Positions 38,872 to 48,540 of a DNA stretch of 62,937 nt are shown in pieces. Source of the stretch: Luteimonas salinisoli (lineage in GTDB: Bacteria > Pseudomonadota > Gammaproteobacteria > Xanthomonadales > Xanthomonadaceae); the NCBI RefSeq assembly GCF_013425525.1, contig NZ_JACCKA010000001.1, positions 1-62,937 of the forward strand, written 5' to 3'. The notes beneath the pieces were generated by a model. It saw only the letters and a list, made by a program, of their open reading frames with translations. It searched no databases and was not told where the DNA came from. Every line of letters starts with the position of its first letter. The stretch's first letter is position 1. Both the position numbers and the translations under genes were made by a program.

Positions 38872-38900
38872 CCGGGGGGTGGGTACGCCCGCCCCCCCGG
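38872..38900. terminator. GC-rich hairpin between convergent genes
   Basis: CCGGGGGGTGGG and GCCCGCCCCCCCGG can form a long stem around TAC. It lacks a T-run, so termination is only possible, not proven, for the regulator gene on one side and the receptor gene on the other. Confidence 0.4.
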
Positions 38901-38908
38901 CTGGTGCC

Positions 38909-41356
38909 TCAGAAGGTGTAGTCGAACCTCACCCCGACCCCGCGTTCCGCGCCGTAGCGCTCGGTGAGCGCGTGACGGCTGGAGGTGCGCGAACGCGCGG
39001 AACGGTAGGTGATGTAGTCCTCGTTGAAGAGATTGGTCACGTGGACGCTGACCACCGCGTTGTCGTTCAGGTGCATGCGGCCGGAGAGATTGACCGTCTT
39101 GTAGGACGGCGCCACGTCCTCCGGGCGGGTGTTGAAGTGGGACTTGAACTCGCCGTAGGCGGCCAGATCCACGCGCGCGAATGCCTGGCGCCCGAACAGC
39201 GCGAACTCCTGGTCGAGGGCGAGGTAGGCGTTGTACTTCGGCACCATGGTCATCTTGTCGCCGGGCTCCGAGCCGAGGGCCTCGTTGCCCACGGTCATCT
39301 CGGTGTCGGTATAGCCGTAGTTGAGGGTCACCATGGTCGAGTTGCCCAGGGCCAGCGAGCTCTCGAATTCGAGGCCCTGCGACTTGGCCGACTGCCCCGG
39401 GGTATTGGTGGTGTAGCTGAACCCGCAGGAGGGCATGTAGACCGACGCCCAGGTCTCGCTCCAGTCGATCCTGTAGACGGCCGAGGACAACCGCAGGCGC
39501 TGATCGAACATGGCCGCCTTGACGCCGACTTCGTGGTTGTCGATCAGGTCGCTGGTGTAGCGCGCCTGGTAGGCACCGGCGAAGTCGTCGTCCAGGCACG
39601 AGGTGGGCAGCGGGGCGTTGTTGCCGCCCGGGCGATAGCCTTCCGAATACAGCGCATAGACGTTCATGTCGGTATTGGGCATGTAGGAGACGCTGAACTT
39701 CTTGCGGCTGCCCGATTCCTTGCCGCCGTAGGCCTCGTCGAAATACGGGCTGTCGCCGTTGGTGCCGAACCAGATGCCGCTGCGCCGGAACGAGGTGGCG
39801 TCCTCGAAGTCGAACGCGCGGATGCCACCGGTGAGCTCGAACCGGCCGATCCCGGTGTCGAACAGGTAGCTGAGCTCGCCGAAGGCGGCCTGCTCCTTGG
39901 CGTAGTCGTAGTTGGTGGTGAGGTTGTAGTTGATGCCCGGGTTGCCGTACAGCGCCTGGCCGAGCTCGGCGATGTTGTTGATCCCCAGGTCGGTGAAGCC
40001 GTACTCGAAGAAGTCGTTCCAGGCCGAGAAGATCGCGATGCTCTGCGGGTCCGTATCGTGGTACTGCCACTGGACGTTGGGGTTGTAGCCCTCCCAGGCG
40101 CGGTCCTGGAACACGCCCACGGTCCAGTCGAACCCGCCGACCCGCTCCAGGTTCTGGAAGCGCAGCTCGTGCGTCGTGCGGTAGTCGCTGCTGCGGTTGA
40201 TGATCCAGGTGCGCGCCATGTCGTCCATGTCCAGGCGCGACCAGTTGTCCAGCGAGTTGCTGAAGTTCTTGCGGTAGGAGCCGACGTAGTGCATCGAGGC
40301 GATGCCGAACAGATCGTCGTGGTCCACGTTCAGCGAGAACAGGTTGGTGGTGTCGCGCGACCAGCCGTCCATCAGTTCCCAGACCGTGAACTTGGCGTCG
40401 GACTTGACCACCGGCGAGGTGGCCCGGCACGCGGGCCGCTCGGCGCCGGCCGGACAGTCGACCGTATCGAAGTCGACGTCGTAGCCCCAGGGCGAGTCGG
40501 GGTTCGGGGTCAGCTCCGGCACCCAGTAGTAGCCCGCGGTGGAGCGGTCGGCGTTCAACGTGCCCCGGGTATCGGTCGCGGTCCAGATATGGCCGAAGTT
40601 GACGTTGAGGTTCTCCATCGGCGCCCAGCGCAACTGGGAGCGGATGAACTCGCTCTCCGCCTGGCGGGCGTTGCCGGTGTAGGCGTTGACGATCTTGCCG
40701 GGCGTGTCGCTGACGCTGGCCGCAACTCGCATCGCGAGGGTGTCGTCGATCAGCGGGATGTTGATGCCGGCCTGCGTCCGGGTGCGGGTGCCGGAGCGGT
40801 TCTTCTCCTGCTCGGCGACCAGGGTGCTGTAGAGCTCGAAGTCGTTGAACTGCGGCGCGCGGGTGCGGATCTGCACCGTGCCGCCGATGGCGTTGGAACC
40901 CCAAAGCGTGCCCTGGGGGCCGCGCAGGACCTCCACCTGCTCGACGTCGAAGACGTTCCCGAAGTTGAACGGGATGCCGTCGACGAACTGGCTGGTGGTG
41001 CCGGGGGTGGTGGTGTTGCCGCCGACCAGGCCGCGAAGAATCAGCTCTCCGGTCGCAGTCGCTCCGCCGGCGATCGTCCGGTAGATGTCCTGGACGTTGG
41101 CGATATTGCGGTCGCTGAGTTCGGTGGCCGACACCACCGTGATGTTCATGGGAACTTCCATGATGTTCTCGGTGCGCTTGCGCGCGGTCACCATCACGCG
41201 ATCCAGCGTGGTCGCCGTCTCGTCCGCCTCCGTCGCCGGCACCTGCGCTGCGTCCAGTTGTTGCTGCTGGGCCGAAACCGGGCCTGCGGCCAGGACCGCG
41301 GCCAGTGCACAGAACAGCATGCGCCTCTGCGGGCGCGCGATACGGTTGAAACGCAT
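38909..41356 (-). CDS. TonB-dependent outer-membrane receptor
   Basis: 815 residues. Signal peptide (MLFCALAAVLAAGPVSA), TonB-box-like DRVMVTARKR, plug domain (GIPFNFGNVFDVEQVEVLRG, PQGTLWGSNAIGGTVQIRTR) and a barrel ending GVRFDYTF. This is the subfamily with VTARKR boxes common in sphingomonads and xanthomonads, often for plant-derived or peptide substrates; cargo unknown. ATG 41356 has GAGGGG upstream. Confidence 0.9.
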   Translation of the reverse strand: MRFNRIARPQRRMLFCALAAVLAAGPVSAQQQQLDAAQVPATEADETATTLDRVMVTARKRTENIMEVPMNITVVSATELSDRNIANVQDIYRTIAGGATATGELILRGLVGGNTTTPGTTSQFVDGIPFNFGNVFDVEQVEVLRGPQGTLWGSNAIGGTVQIRTRAPQFNDFELYSTLVAEQEKNRSGTRTRTQAGINIPLIDDTLAMRVAASVSDTPGKIVNAYTGNARQAESEFIRSQLRWAPMENLNVNFGHIWTATDTRGTLNADRSTAGYYWVPELTPNPDSPWGYDVDFDTVDCPAGAERPACRATSPVVKSDAKFTVWELMDGWSRDTTNLFSLNVDHDDLFGIASMHYVGSYRKNFSNSLDNWSRLDMDDMARTWIINRSSDYRTTHELRFQNLERVGGFDWTVGVFQDRAWEGYNPNVQWQYHDTDPQSIAIFSAWNDFFEYGFTDLGINNIAELGQALYGNPGINYNLTTNYDYAKEQAAFGELSYLFDTGIGRFELTGGIRAFDFEDATSFRRSGIWFGTNGDSPYFDEAYGGKESGSRKKFSVSYMPNTDMNVYALYSEGYRPGGNNAPLPTSCLDDDFAGAYQARYTSDLIDNHEVGVKAAMFDQRLRLSSAVYRIDWSETWASVYMPSCGFSYTTNTPGQSAKSQGLEFESSLALGNSTMVTLNYGYTDTEMTVGNEALGSEPGDKMTMVPKYNAYLALDQEFALFGRQAFARVDLAAYGEFKSHFNTRPEDVAPSYKTVNLSGRMHLNDNAVVSVHVTNLFNEDYITYRSARSRTSSRHALTERYGAERGVGVRFDYTF

Positions 41357-41546
41357 GGAATTGTTCCCCTCGAATTGATATGGACCGAGCCGCGTCCCCA
41401 GGCAGTCGCCCGCGCGGATCAGGCGGTCTGAATACCCCATAAAGGACGAAACATGCAAGATTTTCGAGCCGATTCGGCAAAGTCCGGGACCGCCCCGCAA
41501 CTCCCGCACGTCCCCGGAACTGCCGGCAAAGGCGCATAATCCCGCC

Positions 41547-42020
41547 ATGTTCGACATCGTGCTCTACCGTCCAGAAATCCCACCCAACACCGGCAACGTC
41601 ATCCGCCTGTGCGCCAACACCGGGGCGCGCCTGCACCTGGTCGCGCCGCTGGGGTTCGATCTCGACGATCGCCAGCTGCGACGCGCCGGGCTCGACTACC
41701 ACGAATACGCCGCGTTGCGGGTGCACGATTCGCTGGAGGCTGCGCTGGCGGCCATCGCCCCGCCGCGGCTGTTCGCGCTGAGCACCCGCAACAGCCACCG
41801 CTACGACGCCGTGCGCTACGCCGCCGGCGACGCCTTCCTGTTCGGCCCGGAAACCCGCGGCCTGCCGGACGAGGTGCTGGCGCCGCTGCCGCCCGAGCGG
41901 CGGCTGCGCCTGCCCATGCGGCCGGACAACCGCAGCCTGAACCTGTCCAACTGCGTCGCCGTGGTGGTGTTCGAGGCCTGGCGGCAGTTGGGGTTCGTGG
42001 GCGAGGCGGCGCCGTTGTAG
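41547..42020 (+). CDS. trmL: tRNA (cytidine/uridine-34 2'-O) methyltransferase TrmL
   Basis: 157 residues, complete SPOUT methyltransferase: PEIPPNTGNVIRLCANTGA at the N terminus, FLFGPETRGLP, and the knot motif LPMRPDNRSLNLSNCVAVVVFE. It methylates the wobble ribose of tRNA-Leu. Its TAG stop is formed by the GTAG head of a REP palindrome. Confidence 0.95.
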   Translation: MFDIVLYRPEIPPNTGNVIRLCANTGARLHLVAPLGFDLDDRQLRRAGLDYHEYAALRVHDSLEAALAAIAPPRLFALSTRNSHRYDAVRYAAGDAFLFGPETRGLPDEVLAPLPPERRLRLPMRPDNRSLNLSNCVAVVVFEAWRQLGFVGEAAPL

Positions 42021-42039
42021 GAGCGACCCATGGTCGCGA
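42017..42039. repeat. REP palindrome overlapping the trmL stop
   Basis: GTAGGAGCGACC-CAT-GGTCGCGA, 6-bp stem. Same class as 16697. It supplies the last codon bases of trmL. Confidence 0.8.
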
Positions 42040-42147
42040 AGGCCGCGGGACGGGCCGGCCGGCGTGGAGCGTGGATCCGGTGCGCATCGGCGCAGCGGCG
42101 TGCGGCAACGGCGACGCGCGGATCCCGGTTTTGTCCGGGAGGACGGG

Positions 42148-43776
42148 TTACCGAGAGTTCGGTCCGGCCGCCTCCACCGGCGTGAACAGCAGGTCGTGGT
42201 AGTCGTAGCTGAAGTCCGCGACCGGCGACACCGCCTTCATGGTGATGCGTTCGACCTCACCCTCGGCGTCGAGCGCGAAGGTCGCGTAGGCCGGCTCGAT
42301 CGCGCGGTCGTCCCAGTCGGCGCGGAAGGTGTCGTGGCGGTGGTGGGTCAGCGTGCCGACCATGCCGGGGCTCTGGCTGAAATCGATGCGCAGCCGGCCG
42401 CCGTCGGCGCGGATCGCGATCGGTCCGTACCACGGGTCGGCGTAGGCGCCGGCGTAGCCGGACGGTGCCAGCGACGGCCTGCCGCGCGCGCGCTCGTCCT
42501 TGCCGCCGGCGGCGTCGAGCGCGGCCACGCCGGCCTCGAGGCGTGCCCGGTTCCATTCGTCGAAGGCGGCCACCCAGTCCTTCTGCGGCCACCCGTCCGC
42601 GGGCCCGTCGAGATAGTGATCGAGCAGCTCGTACATCAGCCCGCGCAGCACCTGCACGTCCTCGGAGTTCATCTGCAGGGCAAAGCCGACCTCGCGGTCC
42701 GGCATCAGCACCACCATGGTCAGCACGCCGAACACCGCACCGCCGTGCTGCACCAGCCTGGCGCCGCGGTAGTCCTGCACGCTCCAGCCCAGCGCATAGG
42801 TCGAGAACTGCGGGGTGATGCCGTCGATCGGCGGCGGGAATCGTCGCACCGGGACCAGGACTTGCGGCGTCCACATCTCCTGTGCGCTGGCCTCGCTGTA
42901 CAGGCGCGCGTCGCCTCCGCCGGGCAACGCGCCCTGGCCGAGCTGGATCTGCAGCCAGCGCGCGAGATCGTTCGCGCTCGACGACAGGCCGCCGGCCGGC
43001 GCCGCGATCTGGCCCAGGCCTTCGCGCTCGGGCAGCACCTGCTGCTCGCCGAGCCCGCGCACGCGGCCGCCGATGCGCGCGTGCGGATGGGCGCGGTTGG
43101 GATTGGCGAACCGGTCGTCCTCCAGGCTCACCGAACTCGTCATCCCGGCCGCCTCGAACACGCGCCGGCGAATGAAGTCCTCCCAGCTCATGCCGCCGAC
43201 CGCGGCGACCAGTTCGCCGGCGACCACGTAGAGGATGTTGTCGTAGGCGTAGCCGCTGCGGAAGCTGGTGGCCGGCGCGATGTGGCGCAGCGCCCGCACC
43301 ACGTCGGCGCGGCTGCGCGAGGTGCGCGGCACGTACAGCAGGTCGCCGGCGCCCAGGCCGAGGCCGCTGCGGTGCACCAGCAGGTCGCGCACGGTCATCT
43401 CGCGCGTCACCCAGGCGTCGTGCATGCGGAAGTCCGGCAGGTGGTCGATGACCTTGTCGTCCCAGCCGAGCCTGCCCTCGTCGACCAGGATCGCCAGCGC
43501 CACAGCGGTGACCGCCTTGCCGGTGGAACCGGTGGGGAAGATCGTGTCGGCGTCCACGGGCTCCGGAGCACCCACCCGGCGCAGGCCGTAGCCGCGCGCC
43601 AGGGCGACCTCGCCATCCTCGACGATGGCGATGGCCATGCCGGGCACGCCATGGGCCTGCATCGCCTCCTGCACGCGTGCGTCGAAGCCCCCGGGCGGTG
43701 CGGCGGACGCCGCGGTGGCCGCGAGCAGCGATGCGAGCAGGGTCGCGATGCGCGAGAGTCGCAAGGAATTTGCCAT
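42148..43776 (-). CDS. Exported serine hydrolase, class C beta-lactamase/D-aminopeptidase family
   Basis: 542 residues with a signal peptide (ATLLASLLAATAASA). Penicillin-recognition motifs: STGK (Ser84, Lys87), YDN (178-180) and HGG. A C-terminal lipocalin-like part (GYAGAYADPWYGPIAIR) follows, as in DmpB/D-aminopeptidase-type enzymes. I expect cleavage of peptides with D-residues, not beta-lactam resistance, since it closes a D-amino-acid locus and lies 65 nt after the permease gene. Last gene of the unit read from the promoter at 49709. Confidence 0.87.
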   Translation of the reverse strand: MANSLRLSRIATLLASLLAATAASAAPPGGFDARVQEAMQAHGVPGMAIAIVEDGEVALARGYGLRRVGAPEPVDADTIFPTGSTGKAVTAVALAILVDEGRLGWDDKVIDHLPDFRMHDAWVTREMTVRDLLVHRSGLGLGAGDLLYVPRTSRSRADVVRALRHIAPATSFRSGYAYDNILYVVAGELVAAVGGMSWEDFIRRRVFEAAGMTSSVSLEDDRFANPNRAHPHARIGGRVRGLGEQQVLPEREGLGQIAAPAGGLSSSANDLARWLQIQLGQGALPGGGDARLYSEASAQEMWTPQVLVPVRRFPPPIDGITPQFSTYALGWSVQDYRGARLVQHGGAVFGVLTMVVLMPDREVGFALQMNSEDVQVLRGLMYELLDHYLDGPADGWPQKDWVAAFDEWNRARLEAGVAALDAAGGKDERARGRPSLAPSGYAGAYADPWYGPIAIRADGGRLRIDFSQSPGMVGTLTHHRHDTFRADWDDRAIEPAYATFALDAEGEVERITMKAVSPVADFSYDYHDLLFTPVEAAGPNSR

Positions 43777-43841
43777 GCCTGTTCTCCGTTGAATGCAGGA
43801 TCTTTCGAAGCGGACGACGTGCGTTGCGGCCGCCCTCGGGC

Positions 43842-44981
43842 TCAACCGGGCAGGTTCGCGTCGCGACTGCCCCCGGGCCTGGCCCACAGCCGCCACGCTC
43901 CGACGGTCAGCAGCGGCAGCACGAACACGAACAGGATCATCCACGCCAGCGCCCGGTAGCCGTGGGCGATCAGGTCGACCAGGCCGAAGCGGGCGGCGAC
44001 GAAGATCGACCCGACCAGCAGCAGCGCGGCGATCGCCGGCCGCGCCCCGCGCGGCAGCTCGCCGGCGCCGCGCGCGCGCCAGGCGCCGGCGACGCGCTCG
44101 TTGATCGCGTGCACCGCGCCAACGCCGCTTTCCAGCAGCGCGGAGAAGATCATCGCCTGGAACAGCAGGTGGAACAGCGGGCGCTGCATCTGCCGCAGCA
44201 GGTAGTCCGCCGGCAGCGGCTCGTCGGCGATCGCCGGCAGCCAGGCGGCCATGCAGGCGAAGAACGCGATCGCCGGCAGGATCGCGACCGGCCCGGCCAG
44301 CAGCCCGGCGACGGCGGCATCCCGGCGGCTGGTGAAGTGCCGCGCCACCGGCAGGATCGCCACCGCGCCGACGACGTTGTAGCAGGCGTAGGTCAGGCCG
44401 CCCCGGATCCAGTCGCCGGCGAGCGGGCCGGTCGCGGGCGACGGGCTCGACACGGCGGCGGCGATGCGATCGCCGAAGGCCGACCAGGCGAACACCACGA
44501 ACAGGAAGTACACCGCGTACAGCAGCAGCGAGGCCCAGCCGAACAGGCGCTCCACCGAGCGGTTGCCGAACGTTACCACCGCGCCGATCGCCAGCATCAG
44601 CGCCAGCGTGCCGACGATGGGCGGCCAGCCGGTCGCCGCCGCCACCACCGCCCCCGCGGCCGCGCCGAACACGGCCAGGATCAGCACCAGGAAGACGAGG
44701 TACGCGGCCTCGAACGCGACCCAGCCGCGCCCGACCAGATGGCCGAAGAAGGCGCGATAGTCGTAGCTGCGCGTGGCCCGGGCGAAGACGAAGGTCAGCG
44801 CGCACACCGTGCTCCAAACCAGCATCGCCAGGGCCAGCCCGAGCAATCCGCCCCGGGGCCCGGCCGGCAGGAAGTATTCGGCCAGTTCCCGTCCCGTGGC
44901 GTAACCGCCGCCGATCACGAATCCCTTGAACGCCAGGCCCGGCAGCAGATAGCGCTGGAACCATGTCGGCGCGCCGCTCAT
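43842..44981 (-). CDS. YkvI-like membrane permease
   Basis: 379 residues with about ten membrane helices, opening with FQRYLLPGLAFKGFVIGGGYATGRELAEYF in segments, the mark of the YkvI (COG3949) branch of the APC/LeuT-like superfamily. Members have no proven substrate; relatives move amino acids. Its place between dgcN- and serine-hydrolase genes suggests import of a D-amino acid or a derivative, which is inference. It starts 37 nt after dgcN. Confidence 0.8.
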   Translation of the reverse strand: MSGAPTWFQRYLLPGLAFKGFVIGGGYATGRELAEYFLPAGPRGGLLGLALAMLVWSTVCALTFVFARATRSYDYRAFFGHLVGRGWVAFEAAYLVFLVLILAVFGAAAGAVVAAATGWPPIVGTLALMLAIGAVVTFGNRSVERLFGWASLLLYAVYFLFVVFAWSAFGDRIAAAVSSPSPATGPLAGDWIRGGLTYACYNVVGAVAILPVARHFTSRRDAAVAGLLAGPVAILPAIAFFACMAAWLPAIADEPLPADYLLRQMQRPLFHLLFQAMIFSALLESGVGAVHAINERVAGAWRARGAGELPRGARPAIAALLLVGSIFVAARFGLVDLIAHGYRALAWMILFVFVLPLLTVGAWRLWARPGGSRDANLPG

Positions 44982-45018
44982 CGCACCTGCGCCGGCCGTC
45001 GCGGCAGCGATGGCGCGA

Positions 45019-46071
45019 TCACCGCAGGCAGGCCTGCGCCAGCCGCCGGAACGCCTCGCCGCCGCGCATCGGATCCGCGACCGGGCAACCCAGGCGCTCG
45101 CTCTCCGCGGCGATCAGCCGTTCGGCCTGCGCGGCGTCCAGCTTCGCGGTGTTCAGGCTCACCCCGGCGCAGCGGATCCGCGGATTGGTGCGGCGGCCCA
45201 GGCGCAGGTTCAGTTCGATGGTCTCCTCGATGCCGGGCAGCGGATAACCGGGATGGCCGAGCACGGTCTCGCGTCCGGCAGCATGGCAGACCACGATCAC
45301 GTCGGGCTGGCTGCCATGCAACAGCGCCAGCGCGACCCCGGCATAGGCCGGATGGAACAGCGAACCCTGGCCCTCGATGACGTCCCAGTGTTCCGCGCCG
45401 GCATCGGGCGACAGCATCTCCGCGGCGCCGGCGGCGAAATCGGCGACCACCGCGTCCAGGGCGATGCCCTGCCCTGCGATCAAAATGCCGGTCTGGCCGG
45501 TGGCGCGAAAATACGCGTCCACGCCGAGTGCGCGCCATTCGCGGACCAGCGTCAGCGCGGTGTATTTCTTGCCCACGGCGCAGTCGGTACCGACGGTGAG
45601 CAGGCGCATCCCGCTGCGCTTGCGGCCGCTGGCGACCGGAATCCCGGGCGGCGGCTGGCGCACGTCGAGCAGGCGCCGCCCGAGCCGTGCGGCCGCGCTG
45701 CGCAGCGGTTCGATATCGGCCAGCCGCGCATGCATGCCCCCGATCAGGTCCAGCCCGGCTTCCAAGGCCTGCAGCAGTTGCGGCACCCACGCCGGCGAGA
45801 TGTGGCCGCCCGGATTGGCGACGCCGATCGCCATCGAACGCGCGCCCTCGGCGAACGCCTGTTCCGGGGTCAGGTAGCGCAATCCGGTGCTGACCTTCGC
45901 GCCGACGCAGGCGTACTCGCCCACACAGCGCTCGCCCGCCCAGTCGCGCAGGCCGAACGCGGTCTTGGCATAGGCCGGCTCGGCGACGTCGCCGAGAAAC
46001 AGCAGGTAGGGCTGCGGCAGCGGTTCGATCGCGCCTGGCGCGGCCTGGATGGAGCGTGCGGGTTGCGGCAT
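45019..46071 (-). CDS. dgcN: DgcN-family protein (DUF1611), probable D-glutamate N-acetyltransferase
   Basis: 350 residues. DUF1611 fold: N-terminal Rossmann-like part (PYLLFLGDVAEPAYAKTAFG) and a P-loop-like part (GTDCAVGKKYTAL). Family members DgcN work with DgcA: DgcN acetylates D-glutamate and DgcA racemises the product to N-acetyl-L-glutamate. A DgcA-type gene lies in the same locus. The start at 46071 is uncertain; an ATG at 46098 adds nine residues, and the conserved part begins only at residue ~20. No good ribosome site is seen. Confidence 0.8.
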   Translation of the reverse strand: MPQPARSIQAAPGAIEPLPQPYLLFLGDVAEPAYAKTAFGLRDWAGERCVGEYACVGAKVSTGLRYLTPEQAFAEGARSMAIGVANPGGHISPAWVPQLLQALEAGLDLIGGMHARLADIEPLRSAAARLGRRLLDVRQPPPGIPVASGRKRSGMRLLTVGTDCAVGKKYTALTLVREWRALGVDAYFRATGQTGILIAGQGIALDAVVADFAAGAAEMLSPDAGAEHWDVIEGQGSLFHPAYAGVALALLHGSQPDVIVVCHAAGRETVLGHPGYPLPGIEETIELNLRLGRRTNPRIRCAGVSLNTAKLDAAQAERLIAAESERLGCPVADPMRGGEAFRRLAQACLR

Positions 46072-46156
46072 CGGCGGGTCCGGTCGACTTGCAGGCATGG
46101 TGCAAAGTGGCGCCGCCACCACCACGACATCCCGTGGCGGCGGCGCCCGTCCTGGT

Positions 46157-48496
46157 TCAGAACCGGTAGTCGAACTCCACGCCCCAGGTGCGCGGCTGGA
46201 TCGGGACCGCGCGCAGCTGCACGACCTCGCCGGTCAGGGCGCTTTCGGCGCGGCCCATCGACGACCAGCCGCGCTCGTCGGCCACGTTGTTGACGTAGGT
46301 GCGGACCGACCAGTTGCCATTGCCGATGCGCGCGTACAGATCCAGGGCCTCGTAGCTACCCACGTCCAGCGGCGGAGTGATGTCGTCCTGCAGCACCGTG
46401 CCGTCGGCCAGCACCACCTGCTGGCGGTTGCTGGTGCCGGCGACGCGGTCGCCGACGTGGCGGAACGCGCCGCCGACGCTGCCGTTCCAGCCCCTGGGCA
46501 GATCGAAGTAGTATTCCGCGGTGGCCGACCATGCCAGCTTCGGCACGTACGGCATGCGGTCGCCGGCCAGGCCGGTGTTGAGGATCACGTCGAAGCCGTC
46601 CTGCGGGATCACCGTGGACTGGAAGTCGTTCTTCACCCTGGCCCTGGTGTACGCCCCGTTGAGTCCGAGCTGCAGCCTGTCGGTCGCGCGGAACAGCGCC
46701 GACAGCTCCAGGCCTTCGCTGCTCGCCTCGCCGCCGTTGACCAGGCCGCCGATGCCTTCGAACTGCACGCCCACCTGGATGTCCTCCCAGTCGATGCGGA
46801 ACGCGGCCAGGTCCAGCTGCACGCGGCGATCGGCGAATTGCGACTTCAGGCCCAGCTCGTAGCTGGCCAGCATCGACGAGTCCACGCTTGGCGGCATGCC
46901 GGGCAGGGCGACATTGGGGCCGCCCGGCTGGTAGCCGGTGGCGGCGCGCGCATACAGCATGGTGTCGTCGCCGAGCTTGAACTGCGGGCTCAGGCTCCAG
47001 GTGAACACGTCCTCGCTGGACGAACCCGGCGAACTGCCCAGCTCGACCAGGAAGCCCTCGGTCACGTCCTGGCTGAAGGTCTGGTCGTTGCGCGCCTGGC
47101 GCACGCCGGCATCGATCTTGAGCCGGTCGGTGACGCGCCATGAGCCGTTGGCGAACAGCGCCGTCTCCTTGTAGCTGCTGGGCAGCGCCAGCAGGGCCGC
47201 GGTGCCGAACATCGCGTCCAGCGGCGCGGGCAGCGGCGAGCCGTCGCGCTGGCCCAGCCAGACGTGCTGCCCCTGCACGCCGTCTTCCTTGGTGTAGAAC
47301 GCGCCGAGCATCCACTCGAACCGGCCGCCGCTCTTCGAAGTCAGGCGGAACTCCTGGGTGAACTTCTCCAGGTCCAGGCTGTAGCGCGCGTAGCTGCTGC
47401 CCGGCTCGGGCAGGCCGAGCAGCAGGTTGGTGATCTCGCCGAACTGAAGGGTGCTATCGATCTGGTCCACTGTCTTCGTGTCCGACCAGCCGGTCGCGGA
47501 CACGACGTCGGCCCAGCCCAGGTCCCAGTCCAGGGTCAACGCATAGAGGTCGATGTCCTTGCTGAAGGGCCGGGGTGCCCACAACTGGTCGACGACCTCG
47601 CCGAACATCTGCCGCCCGGTGGCCGGGTTGAGGGCGACGCTGGCGCGGTCGTCGAAGTCGAGTTCCTGCCGCATCGCCGACAGGCGGAGGTTGAACGCAT
47701 CCCCGCTCCATCCGAACGCGATGCGTGCACTGGACTGGGTGCCGCCGTTGATGTCCTCGCGGCCATCGTGCTGGCTGTCGGTGTAGCCGGGCAGGTCGTT
47801 GTAGGCATACCCCACGCGCACCGCCATGCGATCGTCGACCAGCGGCAGGTTGGCGCCGAAACGGCCGTTCCAGCCGGTGCCGCCCTTCTTCACCGACGAG
47901 ACGCCGCCGCCAATGCGGAATTCGCTGGCGACCGGGTCGGGCTCCCGGCTCACGTACTTGAGCAGCCCGCCGATCGCGCCGGCGCCGTACAGCGTGCCCT
48001 GCGGCCCGCGCGTCACTTCGACACGCTCGATGTCGTACGGCAGCAGGTCCAGGTTCAGCGTGTTCGCCGCCTGGTACAGGCCGCTGGAGCCGAGCGGCAC
48101 TTCGTCGAGGTAGCTGGCGACGGTGGCGCCGGACGAGATCGCGGCGATGCCGCGCATCGAGACCGCGGTCAGGCCCGGCACGCCGTTGTCCTGCACCTGC
48201 AGCCCGGGCACGTAGTCGGCGTAGTCGGACAGCGAGTTGGCGGCCATGTTCTCCAGCTGCCGTTCGCCGATCAGGGTGATCGACGCGCCGACCTCGCGCA
48301 CGTTCTCCACGCGCTTGTTCGCGGTCACCACCACGGTGTCCAGCTCGGTCGCCCGGTCCTCCACCCCGGCCGGCGACGACTCCTGTGCGATCGCCGTCGC
48401 CGATGCCAGCAGCGCCAGCGCCGCGGCGGTCGCCACGAACAGCGGCCTGCGTTGCGGCGCCCGACCGTGGATCCCCATCTCCCCTGCTCGTTTCAT
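46157..48496 (-). CDS. TonB-dependent outer-membrane receptor of the D-amino-acid locus
   Basis: 779 residues. Signal peptide (FVATAAALALLASATAIA), TonB-box-like DTVVVTANKR, plug (VPGLTAVSMRGIAAISSG, LPYDIERVEVTRGPQGTLYG) and barrel ending TWGVEFDYRF. GAGGGGAG stands before ATG 48496. Between a peptidase and dgcN, it is the likely entry port for peptides too large for porins. Subfamily as the receptor at 38909. Confidence 0.9.
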   Translation of the reverse strand: MKRAGEMGIHGRAPQRRPLFVATAAALALLASATAIAQESSPAGVEDRATELDTVVVTANKRVENVREVGASITLIGERQLENMAANSLSDYADYVPGLQVQDNGVPGLTAVSMRGIAAISSGATVASYLDEVPLGSSGLYQAANTLNLDLLPYDIERVEVTRGPQGTLYGAGAIGGLLKYVSREPDPVASEFRIGGGVSSVKKGGTGWNGRFGANLPLVDDRMAVRVGYAYNDLPGYTDSQHDGREDINGGTQSSARIAFGWSGDAFNLRLSAMRQELDFDDRASVALNPATGRQMFGEVVDQLWAPRPFSKDIDLYALTLDWDLGWADVVSATGWSDTKTVDQIDSTLQFGEITNLLLGLPEPGSSYARYSLDLEKFTQEFRLTSKSGGRFEWMLGAFYTKEDGVQGQHVWLGQRDGSPLPAPLDAMFGTAALLALPSSYKETALFANGSWRVTDRLKIDAGVRQARNDQTFSQDVTEGFLVELGSSPGSSSEDVFTWSLSPQFKLGDDTMLYARAATGYQPGGPNVALPGMPPSVDSSMLASYELGLKSQFADRRVQLDLAAFRIDWEDIQVGVQFEGIGGLVNGGEASSEGLELSALFRATDRLQLGLNGAYTRARVKNDFQSTVIPQDGFDVILNTGLAGDRMPYVPKLAWSATAEYYFDLPRGWNGSVGGAFRHVGDRVAGTSNRQQVVLADGTVLQDDITPPLDVGSYEALDLYARIGNGNWSVRTYVNNVADERGWSSMGRAESALTGEVVQLRAVPIQPRTWGVEFDYRF

Positions 48497-48540
48497 GACT
48501 CCCCTCCTCGAAGAATGTCGTGACCGCCTCACGGCGGCTT

